DNA from: Bradyrhizobium sp. AUGA SZCCT0158
GTDB lineage: Bacteria; Pseudomonadota; Alphaproteobacteria; Rhizobiales; Xanthobacteraceae
Reading direction: 5' to 3'
Assembly (NCBI RefSeq): GCF_018130065.1
Contig: NZ_JAFCME010000007.1
Span: forward strand, 124,001-188,000
DNA: 64,000 bases
Part shown: one piece after another, positions 16,760-25,527 of the stretch
Position numbering within the stretch: position 1 is the stretch's first letter
Layout of the letters: each line of letters starts with the position of its first letter
Notes under the pieces: model-generated
Database searches by the model: none
What the model was told of the DNA's origin: nothing
What the model saw: only the letters and a program-made list of their open reading frames with translations
Position numbers and translations under genes: made by a program

Positions 16760-18802
16760 TCAGCGCAGCGTAATATCCAGCCACCCCAGCGCATTGACGC
16801 TGACACGGTCGCCGGTATCGACCAGCACTGTGGTGGTTTCCGCCTCAATAATGGCAGGGCCGGTCAGCGAATGCCCGGGCTGCAGCGCATCGAGCGCGTA
16901 GACCGGCACCTCGCGCCAGCCGCCAAAGAACGCCTGACGTTTGCCGCGTGGCACGCAAGCGCTGGCGGACGCCGCCGGCCGCGTGTTCTGATCGTTCGGC
17001 GCCACCGCACCGACCGCCGCGACCCGCGCATTGACGAACACGACCTCCTGGCCGGGCGATGCGTAGGTATAGAGTTCCTCGTGCTTGCGATGGAAGCGCT
17101 GCTCGATCCGGTCGACGAGATCGGGCGCATTCCAGTCGAGACCGTCCAGCGATACGTCGATCTCGAAAATCTGCTCGCCGTAACGCATTTCAGCGGAGCG
17201 TTCGATCGACAGCGGACCGTTGAACCATGAGCGCAGCCGACCGGTAGCCGATTGTTCCAGTTCGGCGAACAGCTCACGCACTTCGCCGGCTGAAATGCGC
17301 GCTGCCTTGCCATAATGCGTGCGGCTCATCTCATAGCGCAGATCGCTGGTCAGCATTCCCCATGCCGACAGCACGGAGGCTACCGTCGGCACGATGATGC
17401 GCTTGATCTCCAGTTCGCGCGCGACTTCGGCCGCGTGCAGACCCGCCGCGCCGCCGAAACTCAGCAGCGCGAATTTCCTGGGATCGACGCCGCGGCGCAA
17501 CGTCATCAACCGGATGCCGTCGGCCATGTTCAAATTGATCATGCGGTAAATGCCGGCCGCGGCCTCGACGCGCGAGAGCTCCATGGCTGCGGCGACACGA
17601 TCGACAGCCGCTTCCGACGCCGCGCGGTCGAGTGGGCGCTGCCCGCCCATGAAGGCCGCCGCATCGAGATAGCCGAGCATGACATTGGCGTCGGTGACAG
17701 CAGCCGCCTGCCCGCCATTGCCGTAACAGGCTGGGCCCGGAATCGAGCCGGCGCTTTCCGGACCAACCCGCAGCGTGCGGCTGCCATCGACGCTGGCGAT
17801 CGAGCCCCCGCCAGCCGCAATGCTCGCAATGTCGAGGCTGCGCAACGCAATGCGCTGACCCGCGAGCAGGCCATCAGCGGAGAGCGAGGCCTGCCCGTCC
17901 GAAATGAGAGAGATGTCCGTGCTGGTTCCGCCCATGTCGAACGGCACCAGATCGGGAATGCCGAGCAGCTCAGCACAGCGTCGGCCGCCTGACATCCCGC
18001 CCGCCGGCCCTGACAGCACCGTGCCCGCGGCGAGGCGTGAGGCTTCCTCGACCGGCGCCATGCCGCCATGCGACAGGATGACGAACAGGCTGCCCTTGAG
18101 GCCGGCCTCCTTCAGCCGCCGTTCGAGATTGGTGAGATAACGCCGCACGATCGGTTCGACATAGGCGTTCACGATCGTGGTCGAGACGCGCTCATATTCC
18201 TTGATCTGCGGCAGCACGTCGCTGGAGCGCGACACGCTGACGTCAGGCAGTTCCCTGGCGAGCCGTTCGACCACGGCGAGTTCATGGACCGGGTTGAGAT
18301 AGGAATGCAGGAAGCAGATCGCGACCGAAGTTGCACCGGATTTCCGGATGCCAGCGATGGCCTCATCAAGCGAGGGCTGGTCCAGTGCAATCAAGACCTC
18401 GCCATTCGCCTTGAGCCGCTCGCGAACGCCAAAACGCAGTTCGCGCGGCACCAGGGGCTCCGGCGGCGGCGAGCGCAGATCGTAGCGATCGGGCTTGAGG
18501 CCTTCGCGCATTTCGATGACGTCGCGATGGCCCTCGGTGGTCAAGAGCGCGACCTTGGCGCCCTTGCGCTCCAGCAACGCGTTGGTCGCAACCGTGGTTC
18601 CGTGCACCAGCCGATCTGTGGCGGCTAGCATATCCGCACGCGTCGTGTTCAATCGCCGCGCCAGTTCTTCCAGCCCGGTCATGACGCCGATCGACTGGTC
18701 GGCCGGCGTGGATGGTGATTTTGCGAACATCGTGCGCCCGGACGCATCCGTGGCCACCAGGTCGGTATAGGTTCCGCCGACGTCAACCCCGATTGTGTAC
18801 AT
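16760..18802 (-). CDS. hyuA: Hydantoinase/oxoprolinase subunit A (HyuA, ATP-binding)
   Basis: Subunit of 680 residues of the ATP-dependent hydantoinase/5-oxoprolinase family. The N-terminal actin-like ATP domain starts MYTIGVDVGGTYTDLV, with the phosphate-binding VHGTTVATNALLER near residue 70. The central hydantoinase A domain has LSGPAGG and FDMGGTSTDIS near residues 265-295. The family ring-opens cyclic amides such as hydantoins and N-methylhydantoin, or 5-oxoproline, with ATP; related carboxylases exist, so the substrate is open. The start at 18802 gives the family-standard N-terminus and lies 2 bases after the hyuB stop. A longer upstream frame lies inside hyuB. Confidence 0.9.
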   Translation of the reverse strand: MYTIGVDVGGTYTDLVATDASGRTMFAKSPSTPADQSIGVMTGLEELARRLNTTRADMLAATDRLVHGTTVATNALLERKGAKVALLTTEGHRDVIEMREGLKPDRYDLRSPPPEPLVPRELRFGVRERLKANGEVLIALDQPSLDEAIAGIRKSGATSVAICFLHSYLNPVHELAVVERLARELPDVSVSRSSDVLPQIKEYERVSTTIVNAYVEPIVRRYLTNLERRLKEAGLKGSLFVILSHGGMAPVEEASRLAAGTVLSGPAGGMSGGRRCAELLGIPDLVPFDMGGTSTDISLISDGQASLSADGLLAGQRIALRSLDIASIAAGGGSIASVDGSRTLRVGPESAGSIPGPACYGNGGQAAAVTDANVMLGYLDAAAFMGGQRPLDRAASEAAVDRVAAAMELSRVEAAAGIYRMINLNMADGIRLMTLRRGVDPRKFALLSFGGAAGLHAAEVARELEIKRIIVPTVASVLSAWGMLTSDLRYEMSRTHYGKAARISAGEVRELFAELEQSATGRLRSWFNGPLSIERSAEMRYGEQIFEIDVSLDGLDWNAPDLVDRIEQRFHRKHEELYTYASPGQEVVFVNARVAAVGAVAPNDQNTRPAASASACVPRGKRQAFFGGWREVPVYALDALQPGHSLTGPAIIEAETTTVLVDTGDRVSVNALGWLDITLR

Positions 18803-18804
18803 CG

Positions 18805-20469
18805 TCAGCCACGTCGCTCCGCGGAAACACTGGTCAATCCCTGCTCGGCATCGCGCCGCCGCGCCTCCGCCGATCGCTTCGACGGTGGCCCCCAGCCACC
18901 GCCGCCGGATGAGCGGATCTCGAGGCAATCGCCGGGATGGAGTTCGATGCCGACTTCCTTGGTGCGCAACACGCGCGGCTCGCGGCCTTCGGACAGCAGG
19001 CGATAATGATGCGGTTCGCCGTCCTCGCCGCCGAGCATGCCGCAGGGACCATGGCGTGCGCCATCGCCCGCGGTGTTGCCGCGCGACGGCTTTTCGGTTT
19101 CCAGCACCAGATCGAGGGCAACGCCGAGACCGCCGCGGAACTGGCCGTCGCCGCCGGAGCCCGGTCGGAATTCATGCTGGCGGAAGTGCAACGGAAAGCG
19201 CGCCTCGGCGACCTCGATACTTCCGAACTTCAATCCACCGACGCTGTGCCATTCGCCGATCGACGAGTAACCATCGCCGCCGGACGAAGCACCGCCGCCC
19301 GGTCGAGCCTGAAACAAATGCCAGATGAACTGCTTTCCGGTGCGCGGATCCTCGCCCTGAATCGCGATCCGGAATCTGCGGCTCCATCCGGCCATCGCGC
19401 GCTGCGGACAGGAGGCGGACATGGCCTTCACGATCGCTTCAACGATCTCGTTGGAGGGATGGCTGGTGCACAACGTCACCGGCCGGCCCGGATCGGCCCA
19501 GACGATCGTCCCCTGCTTGGCGATCACCTTTAACGGGCGCAGCGCGCCGGTGTTCTTGGGGATGTCAGCGTCGATCAGATAGGCAAAGGCCATCGCGACC
19601 GCGGCCTGCATGTTGGCATGCGAGGAATTCACAAAGCTGGTCGACTGCGGATCGGACTGCGTCAGATCGACCTCGACATCGCTGCCCTTCTTGGTAACCT
19701 TGGCCGCGATCCTGATATCCGTGCGGCCATGGCCGTCATCGTCGAGAAACGCCTCGCCGCGGAAGACGCCGTCCTTCCAGGTCGAGACCACGGCGCGGGT
19801 CTGCTGTTCAGTTGCATCCAGGATCGCTTCGATCGCCGCTTCGACGACCGGCGCGCCGAATTCGCTGAACAGTTTTGCGACGCGACGTTCGCCGAGATGC
19901 GCCGCGCCCAGCATCGCAGCAAGGTCGCCGCGAAACTCGCGCGGGTTTCGCACATTCAGCGCCAGCATCTCGAGCAGGTCTTCGCGCGGCCGCCCCGCCT
20001 CGGACAGTCTGATCGGCGGAATGCGCAGGCCCTCCTGCCAGATTTCCGTTGCCCCGGGATTGTAGGCGCCATGCGTGGCGCCGCCGATATCGCTTTGGTG
20101 GGCGCGCACGATGGTCCAGAGCAACCGCTTGTCGCCGTCGAACACCGGCACGAAGACGGTGAGATCAGGCAGGTGGCTGCCGCCATAATAGGGATCGTTG
20201 AGCAGGAAGACGTCGCCCGGCTTGACGTCCTTGAAGCGCTCCTCCACCGCGATCGTCGCCCATGGCAACGCGCCGACATGCACCGGCAGATGATCGGCCT
20301 GGGCGATCAGGCGGGCCTGCGTATCGCAAATCCCTAACGAAAAATCGCGGCTGGAATTGAGGATCTGCGAATAGGAGGTGCGAAGCATGGCCTCGCCCAT
20401 CTCTTTTACGATCGAACTGAGCCGATGCTGGACGACGGACCGTGTGATGGGATCGATCTTGGCGGACAT
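18805..20469 (-). CDS. hyuB: Hydantoinase/oxoprolinase subunit B (HyuB)
   Basis: Partner subunit of HyuA, 554 residues, close to the family's usual 520-580. Diagnostic segments are the N-terminal SSIVKEMGEAMLRTSYS, then LNDPYYGGSHLPDL near residue 110, AHQSDIGG near 138 and the C-terminal glycine-rich SGGGGWG near 525. The start at 20469 gives MSAKIDPITRSVVQHRL, the standard family beginning. Earlier in-frame codons would read through an 18-base tandem repeat. It is 40 bases downstream of the aminotransferase and 2 bases upstream of hyuA, so the three genes form one operon. Confidence 0.9.
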   Translation of the reverse strand: MSAKIDPITRSVVQHRLSSIVKEMGEAMLRTSYSQILNSSRDFSLGICDTQARLIAQADHLPVHVGALPWATIAVEERFKDVKPGDVFLLNDPYYGGSHLPDLTVFVPVFDGDKRLLWTIVRAHQSDIGGATHGAYNPGATEIWQEGLRIPPIRLSEAGRPREDLLEMLALNVRNPREFRGDLAAMLGAAHLGERRVAKLFSEFGAPVVEAAIEAILDATEQQTRAVVSTWKDGVFRGEAFLDDDGHGRTDIRIAAKVTKKGSDVEVDLTQSDPQSTSFVNSSHANMQAAVAMAFAYLIDADIPKNTGALRPLKVIAKQGTIVWADPGRPVTLCTSHPSNEIVEAIVKAMSASCPQRAMAGWSRRFRIAIQGEDPRTGKQFIWHLFQARPGGGASSGGDGYSSIGEWHSVGGLKFGSIEVAEARFPLHFRQHEFRPGSGGDGQFRGGLGVALDLVLETEKPSRGNTAGDGARHGPCGMLGGEDGEPHHYRLLSEGREPRVLRTKEVGIELHPGDCLEIRSSGGGGWGPPSKRSAEARRRDAEQGLTSVSAERRG

Positions 20470-20470
20470 T

Positions 20471-20506
20471 CTTGCCTTGTTGTTCTTGCTTGCCTTGTTG
20501 TTCTTG
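20471..20506. repeat. Perfect 18-base tandem duplication ahead of hyuB
   Basis: CTTGCCTTGTTGTTCTTG is present twice, head to tail with no gap (20471-20488 and 20489-20506), in the 40-base aminotransferase-hyuB spacer. On the coding strand each unit contains AAGG, and the proximal copy lies just upstream of the hyuB ATG. The duplication therefore changes the ribosome-binding context. It looks like recent slippage, since the two units are identical. Confidence 0.9.
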
Positions 20507-20509
20507 AAC

Positions 20510-21826
20510 CTAGAGCGAGGCCGACACTTCCGATATCGCGGCCGATACGGCATCGATGATCGCATGAATATCGGCATCCGTCATCGGGGTCGACAATGCC
20601 ATCAATCCATTGCCCGCCGCCAGCACGCCACGATTGAGCAGCGCCTGATTGAAAACCACCTGACGCCTGGCTTCCGCTTCGGTCGGATAGGCCGAGCGAT
20701 AGTCGCGCACCGGACGATCGACGAGATGTATCTTCAGCAGCGACCCGAGCCCGACCGTGCGGCCGGGAACATTGTGGCGGCGGAACGCTGCGTCGATCCC
20801 TGATCGGACCGCCTCCCCCATCGCATCGAGCCGCGCGAACGCCGCCTCGTCCAGCAGTTCCATCGCGGCGATACCGGCGCGCATCGTCACCGGATTGGCG
20901 GAGAACGTGCCGCCATGCGGCAGCGCAGGCTTGCCCGGCCGGGGGTCGAACACCGCCATGAATTCCTTGTGACCGCACACCGCGCCAACCGGAAACCCGC
21001 CGCCGATGATTTTTGCGAGCGTGGTCAGATCGGGGTCGATATTGAACAGACCCTGCGCGCCGCGATAGCCGAGCCGGAACGTGATCACTTCATCGAACAC
21101 GAGCAGCGCGCCGACCTCGCGCGTCACCTTGCGCAGCGCCTCCAGATAGGCCTGATCGGCCGGCGCCAGACCGGCGCGATTGGGCATGGGATCGACCAGG
21201 ACGCAGGCGAGTTCGGGACCGTGCTCGCGGATCAGGCTGACCGCGGCCTCGGTGTCGTTGAACGGAATGGTCAGGACATCGGCCAGCACATTGTCGGGCG
21301 TGCCTTTGGCGTAAGCGACGGACACCGGTGCGTTGCGGCCCCAGGCTTCCGGCGTCGGATCGAGGCTGACCTCGGCGTAGTCATAGGAGCCATGATACGC
21401 GCCCTCGCACTTTGCAATTTTGGGGCGGCCGGTATGGGCGCGGGCGGCCTTCAACGCCATCATGACAGCTTCAGTACCCGAATTGCAAAAGCGCACCTGG
21501 TCGACCGACGGCAATCGCGCAGCGAGCAGTTCGGCAAGGTCGACCTCGGATTCGGTCGGCATCCCGAATGCCGATCCCAGCGCAAGTTGCGCGGTCGCGG
21601 CCTTGATCAACACCGGGTGTGCATGGCCGTGAATCTGCGAGGTGAAATTGTTGATGCAATCGATGTACTCGTTGCCATCGAGGTCCCACACCCGACATCC
21701 CTCGCCGCGCGCGGCGTAGATCGGATACGGTTTCATGAAGACGGTGGTGCGCGTATTGCCACCGGGTAGACTCGCCAGTGCGCGGTTGTACATTTTTTGC
21801 GACGAGGAATTTGGATCCGGATACAT
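20510..21826 (-). CDS. Class III pyridoxal-phosphate aminotransferase, glutamate-1-semialdehyde aminomutase-like
   Basis: PLP enzyme of 438 residues. Family landmarks are PGGNTRTT near residue 20, the FCNSGTEAVMMALKAAR phosphate-binding segment near 115, YHGSYD near 145 and LLVFDEVITFR near 235, which supplies the PLP aspartate. LAKIIGGGFPVGAVCG near 270 supplies the Schiff-base lysine, and PHGGTFSANPVTM follows near 300. This is the GSA-aminomutase-like branch used by many aminotransferases, not proof of haem synthesis. The context with hyuAB suggests amino-group transfer on a hydantoin-derived or beta-amino acid (inference). ATG 21826 has a GGTGGA-type site 7 bases upstream; a GTG at 21838 is the alternative. 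Confidence 0.88.
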   Translation of the reverse strand: MYPDPNSSSQKMYNRALASLPGGNTRTTVFMKPYPIYAARGEGCRVWDLDGNEYIDCINNFTSQIHGHAHPVLIKAATAQLALGSAFGMPTESEVDLAELLAARLPSVDQVRFCNSGTEAVMMALKAARAHTGRPKIAKCEGAYHGSYDYAEVSLDPTPEAWGRNAPVSVAYAKGTPDNVLADVLTIPFNDTEAAVSLIREHGPELACVLVDPMPNRAGLAPADQAYLEALRKVTREVGALLVFDEVITFRLGYRGAQGLFNIDPDLTTLAKIIGGGFPVGAVCGHKEFMAVFDPRPGKPALPHGGTFSANPVTMRAGIAAMELLDEAAFARLDAMGEAVRSGIDAAFRRHNVPGRTVGLGSLLKIHLVDRPVRDYRSAYPTEAEARRQVVFNQALLNRGVLAAGNGLMALSTPMTDADIHAIIDAVSAAISEVSASL

Positions 21827-21860
21827 GCGATCTTCCACCAGTGCTCGAACTCAACCTGAT

Positions 21861-23096
21861 CTAGGTATACAGCAAAAATACGATTGTCCCGATGATCAGC
21901 GCCGCGGCCATGAACAGCAATACCGCCGGCAAACCGAGGAGCGCCGCGACCACGCCGGTTGCCGATTGCATCAGCGCCGCTCCCAGGAAGAACGCCAGAT
22001 TGACCGCTGACAGCGCCTTGCCGGTGTTCTGCTGGTCCACCAGTTGCCGCGTCATGCCGAACACCAGTGGCTGGGCCGACATGGCAAAACCGATCAACAC
22101 CAGCAGGACAATGTCATACTGAGCCGGCATCGCCGCTACGCCGAACAGGTCCGAGACCGGAAAATGAGACGCGCCCGCCGCCATCAAGGCGAGCAGCAGC
22201 GCCGCCAGGAAATGCGTGGCCGCGAGCACCTCGCGGCGATGACCAAAGCTTCGGTCGAAAAGACCGATCAGAGCCGGCCCAACGATCAGCGCGATCGTGA
22301 ACAGGCCGAGCGCGTTGCCGGCGCCGATCCGGCTGAGCCCCTTGACCTCCATCAGCCACGGCCCGCCCCACAATCCCCGAAGCACCAGCACGGCCGCCAG
22401 CGAGACCAGCGCAATGGCAATCAGGCCGCGCAGCCGATACGACACGCCGATGCGCAGGACGCTTGCCATCTGCGACAGCGGCGACGAGCGATCGGCATGT
22501 TCAGCCCGCTGGTTCGGCACCAGGGCGTAGACGGCCAGTGCAACCATCAGGCCGAAGCCGGCGGAAATCCAAAACCCTACCCGCCATCCCCAGAGTTCGA
22601 CGACGAAGGCGAGCGGGCTCGACGACAGCAGCATACCGATATTGCCGATCGACAGGATCAGTCCGGACCACAGGCCGAACCGCGCCGGAGATAATTGCTT
22701 TGCGGCCAGCGTCATCGGGCACATCAACATGCCCGAGTTCGCAACCCCGAGCAGGAATTGTCCGAACAGAAAACTCTCCGGCCCGGTTGCCAGGCCGGAC
22801 GCCAACGCGCCGACAATCGTTCCAATCAGCAGACTAAGCGAAACCGGCCGCACGCCGAAACGATCCATCGCGGCGCCGACCGGTATCTGCGATGCCGCGA
22901 ACGAAAAATGATAGATCGAGGTCAGGCTCGCCAGCGCCTGCGGCGACGTCTTGAAATCGGCGGCCATCACGTCGAGGCTGACGGCCGGGATCGTGCGCAG
23001 CAAGGTCGACAGCATGTGACCGCAGGCCAGCGCCAGAAGCGCAAAAATCAGTGCGCGAATGTTGACATCCGCGTCGTCGGCCTTGCCGCCGTCCAT
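21861..23096 (-). CDS. Major facilitator superfamily transporter
   Basis: Inner-membrane carrier of 411 residues with about twelve hydrophobic segments. The MFS loop 2-3 signature appears as GAAMDRFGVRPVSL near residue 78. The start at 23096 gives a short charged N-terminus before the first membrane segment; earlier in-frame codons lie in a hairpin-containing spacer. It is 34 bases upstream of the aminotransferase gene and probably co-transcribed with it and hyuBA. Substrate not determinable; import or export of a hydantoin or amino-acid product is plausible. Confidence 0.85.
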   Translation of the reverse strand: MDGGKADDADVNIRALIFALLALACGHMLSTLLRTIPAVSLDVMAADFKTSPQALASLTSIYHFSFAASQIPVGAAMDRFGVRPVSLSLLIGTIVGALASGLATGPESFLFGQFLLGVANSGMLMCPMTLAAKQLSPARFGLWSGLILSIGNIGMLLSSSPLAFVVELWGWRVGFWISAGFGLMVALAVYALVPNQRAEHADRSSPLSQMASVLRIGVSYRLRGLIAIALVSLAAVLVLRGLWGGPWLMEVKGLSRIGAGNALGLFTIALIVGPALIGLFDRSFGHRREVLAATHFLAALLLALMAAGASHFPVSDLFGVAAMPAQYDIVLLVLIGFAMSAQPLVFGMTRQLVDQQNTGKALSAVNLAFFLGAALMQSATGVVAALLGLPAVLLFMAAALIIGTIVFLLYT

Positions 23097-23141
23097 GTTT
23101 CGTTTCTTCCCGGCCTTGTTGCAGCCGGGGTAACACCAATA

Positions 23142-23171
23142 CGCCGGGAATACCAAATGGTATTCCCGGCG
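23142..23171 (-). terminator. Perfect 14-base inverted repeat between CmcJ-like gene and MFS gene
   Basis: Arms CGCCGGGAATACCA (23142-23155) and TGGTATTCCCGGCG (23158-23171) have a 2-base centre. It begins 7 bases after the CmcJ-like stop. There is no T-run, so it may be a factor-dependent terminator, an RNA-stabilising hairpin or an operator for the MFS operon. Confidence 0.5.
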
Positions 23172-23177
23172 ACGCGA

Positions 23178-24023
23178 TCAGTGCTTGTGGAACACCAGCG
23201 TCCGCAACTCGATGCTTTCGCGCGGGGGCGCATCAGCCGGCGTCGTTGGATCGATGAAGGCGGTGTGCGGCCCGAATCGCGTGCGGCCGTCGGTGGCTGA
23301 ATCGTAGCACTTCAGCAGCAGCGCCTCGTCCGCGGTCATCTCCGGAATGTAGTACCAGCGATGGTCGGCGTTGTACTTCACGGAATAGGTTTCGCCCTGC
23401 CGGTTCGGATAGATCAGGTCGGAGGCTATGAGATCGCCGGGCGCGACGGTTTGGCCGTCCAGCATCGCGAGCGGCGTATCGCGCAGCGGTCCGCGAATCG
23501 GCCGCCACAGATTGATCACCTGGACCCGCCCCTTCAGCAGTTCGTCCGCTTCGTCAGGCAGATGCTCACGAACGCGATTGGCGCCTGATAGATCGGTCTG
23601 GTCGACATGGACCCGCGTGGCCGGCTGGCGCGGGCCGGCGCCCCGCACATCGGCCGCACCGTCGACGCGCTTGCGAACGGTATGGTCGAATATCACGACG
23701 CGATCGGCTTTCAGCGTAGCGCGGAGAAAAGCTTCGGCGGCGGGATAGTAGACGTTCCGCACCTCCTTATCGTCGTAGAAATTCCGGACGCTGGTCGGGT
23801 GGCGGACCAGGGCAAAACCCTCGCGGTCCAGCGAAAGACTGCCAGCGATCAGGCGGGCGTCGAAGATCGGAACTTGATGGGGTTCGGGCAGCGCCGTCGA
23901 TCTGGGCTCGCCCGGCGGCGGATCGAAGGCGTAGGTGCGCGGCTTTCCGGGGGTGGGCGCGAGGTAGTTGAGCTCGCCGGTGACGAAGGGGAGCGACTCG
24001 AGTTTTGCTTGTTGCAGGCCCAT
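23178..24023 (-). CDS. CmcJ/NvfI-family oxidoreductase-like protein
   Basis: Protein of 281 residues resembling the CmcJ/NvfI/AsaB family, iron-oxygenase-like proteins found in beta-lactam methoxylation and fungal metabolite clusters. The characteristic layout is AFDPPPGEPRS near residue 33, RVHVDQTD near 138 (an HxD pair that could bind iron), INLWRPIRGPL near 170, SDLIYPNRQGE near 200 and NADHRWYYIPEM near 218. C-terminal RESIELRTLVFH is also typical. The start at 24023 has AGGAG 6 bases upstream. It is divergent from the short-chain dehydrogenase gene and upstream of the MFS/aminotransferase/hyu genes. Reaction unknown. Confidence 0.75.
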   Translation of the reverse strand: MGLQQAKLESLPFVTGELNYLAPTPGKPRTYAFDPPPGEPRSTALPEPHQVPIFDARLIAGSLSLDREGFALVRHPTSVRNFYDDKEVRNVYYPAAEAFLRATLKADRVVIFDHTVRKRVDGAADVRGAGPRQPATRVHVDQTDLSGANRVREHLPDEADELLKGRVQVINLWRPIRGPLRDTPLAMLDGQTVAPGDLIASDLIYPNRQGETYSVKYNADHRWYYIPEMTADEALLLKCYDSATDGRTRFGPHTAFIDPTTPADAPPRESIELRTLVFHKH

Positions 24024-24306
24024 GGCATTCTCCTGGACTCTATTGTTGGTTCGATTTGATTTTGGCAGGCCGGCCCTCCCCCACAAGACCGCATTGGAAA
24101 TAGCAAAATTGCCGTTCCCGCAGGTGCGGTGCGGGAAAGATCCTTGTCGCGCGCACCGGTTCTCCCGGATGGATATTTCTGCACTTCACGGGTTCGTTAG
24201 CCCGCAAAACGCACGCCTTGCCATGTCCGGCTTGATCTACTCTCCCCGCCCGTCCAGCGTTACAGCACTGAACGGTCGCAGAACCGCCGCACCCAGGGAG
24301 GAAAAA

Positions 24307-25086
24307 ATGAACGTCACCATGAAGGGCCGCGTTGCCGCCGTCACCGGCGGCAGCAAGGGCATCGGGCTTGCCGTCGCGCGGCGCTTTGCCGAGTCAGGCG
24401 CCAAGGTCGCGATCCTGGCGCGCGGCGCACAGGACTTGCAGGCCGCGCGCGAGGCACTCGCCAAGGAAGGCGTCGAGGTCCGCGACTATGTCTGCGACGT
24501 CTCGAAGGCGGCGGATATCGCCAAGGCGCATGAGTCGATCGCCGCCGATCTCGGCCCGGTCGACGTCCTCGTCAACAATGCCGGCACCTCGCGCGCGATG
24601 GCGTTCGAGACCGTGACCGACGAAATGTGGCAGGACGACCTTGACCTGAAACTGTTCGCCGCGATCCGTTTCAGCCGGCTGGTCTGGCCGGGCATGAAGG
24701 CGCGCAAATGGGGCCGCATCATCAACGTGCTGAACATCGGAGCCAAGGCGCCGGCTGCCGCGTCAACCCCGACCTCGGTCTCCCGGGCAGCCGGCATGGC
24801 GCTGACCAAGGCCATGGCGAACGAAGGCGGCCCGCACAACGTCCTGGTCAATGCGATGCTGGTCGGGCTGATCGTGAGCGATCAATGGGTCAAGCGGCAC
24901 GCCGAGAAGGCGCCGGATACGGATTTCGACGATTTTACCCGCGACCTCGCCAAGGGCGTCCCGCTCGGGCGGATGGGCACGGCGGAGGAATTCGCCAACC
25001 TCGCCTGCTTCCTCGCCTCGGAGCAGGGCTCTTACATCACCGGGACAGCCATCAATGTCGATGGCGGCCGGTCGCCGGTGGTCTAG
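24307..25086 (+). CDS. Short-chain dehydrogenase/reductase-like protein lacking the catalytic tetrad
   Basis: Rossmann-fold SDR of 259 residues. The NAD(P)-binding TGGSKGIG is at residues 13-20, NNAG at 90-93 and the C-terminal TGTAINVDGGRSP is intact. The four catalytic positions are all replaced: by spacing, Asn becomes Asp113, Ser becomes Asn143, Tyr becomes Thr156 and Lys becomes Arg160. The usual YxxxK is absent. The fold and cofactor site look functional, so it may bind nucleotide without classical redox chemistry, or use other residues. The ATG at 24307 has AGGGAGG 7 bases upstream. Divergent from the CmcJ-like gene; the 283-base gap between them holds both promoters but no clear motif. 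Confidence 0.85.
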   Translation: MNVTMKGRVAAVTGGSKGIGLAVARRFAESGAKVAILARGAQDLQAAREALAKEGVEVRDYVCDVSKAADIAKAHESIAADLGPVDVLVNNAGTSRAMAFETVTDEMWQDDLDLKLFAAIRFSRLVWPGMKARKWGRIINVLNIGAKAPAAASTPTSVSRAAGMALTKAMANEGGPHNVLVNAMLVGLIVSDQWVKRHAEKAPDTDFDDFTRDLAKGVPLGRMGTAEEFANLACFLASEQGSYITGTAINVDGGRSPVV

Positions 25087-25130
25087 CGGCACCCCGGCTC
25101 TGATGGGCTCAGAACCGGAACCCGCTTTAT

Positions 25131-25182
25131 CCTTCGCGTTTCGCTTGCGCGAACCGGTGACCACTTCGCTCGAAAGCGCCAT
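25131..25182 (-). repeat. Intergenic repeat, type D copy 1
   Basis: Read on the minus strand it matches the element at 51756 in the blocks GCGAAGTGG, ACCGGTTCGCG and AAACGCG. It lies between the SDR stop and the HU terminator. Confidence 0.6.
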
Positions 25183-25194
25183 GGCCCCGGGCAA

Positions 25195-25222
25195 AAAAGG
25201 CCTCCGTCGCCGGAGGCCTTTT
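25195..25222 (-). terminator. Rho-independent terminator of the HU gene
   Basis: Perfect 12-base stem (25195-25206 with 25211-25222) around a 4-base loop. On the minus strand the stem ends in a run of T residues (complement of 25193-25198). It begins 5 bases after the HU stop. The plus strand also ends in TTTT, so it may serve the SDR gene as well. Confidence 0.9.
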
Positions 25223-25227
25223 CGCTA

Positions 25228-25527
25228 TCACACCGCGTCTTTGGCGGCCTTGACCGGGCGGGCGCGGACGATCTTGCGCGCCGGCTTGGCCTTGAACATC
25301 ATTTCTTCGCCCGTGAAGGGGTTGGTGCCCTTGCGAGCCTTGGTCGCGGGCTTCTTGACCACGACGAACTTGGCGAAGCCGGGGACGAGGAACACCCCGT
25401 TCTTCTTCAGCTCCTTGTGACCAACGTCAACGAGCGCGTCCATCACGCCCTTGACTTCCTTCTTCGAAACTTCGGTGGACGTCGCGATCTTCTCGATCAG
25501 CTGCGACTTAGACATTTGGGTAGCCAT
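25228..25527 (-). CDS. HU-family DNA-binding protein with extended basic C-terminus
   Basis: Nucleoid protein of 99 residues. The HU core runs from MSKSQLIEKIAT through the signature near residue 48 (PGFAKFVVVKKPATKARKG) and the beta-arm NPFTGEEMMFKAKPARK, where the proline at the arm tip intercalates DNA. A short Lys/Ala/Pro tail, ARPVKAAKDAV, extends beyond typical HU. The start at 25527 has GGAG 6 bases upstream; an in-frame extension to 25605 is outside the family pattern. Monocistronic, with its own strong terminator. Confidence 0.93.
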   Translation of the reverse strand: MATQMSKSQLIEKIATSTEVSKKEVKGVMDALVDVGHKELKKNGVFLVPGFAKFVVVKKPATKARKGTNPFTGEEMMFKAKPARKIVRARPVKAAKDAV

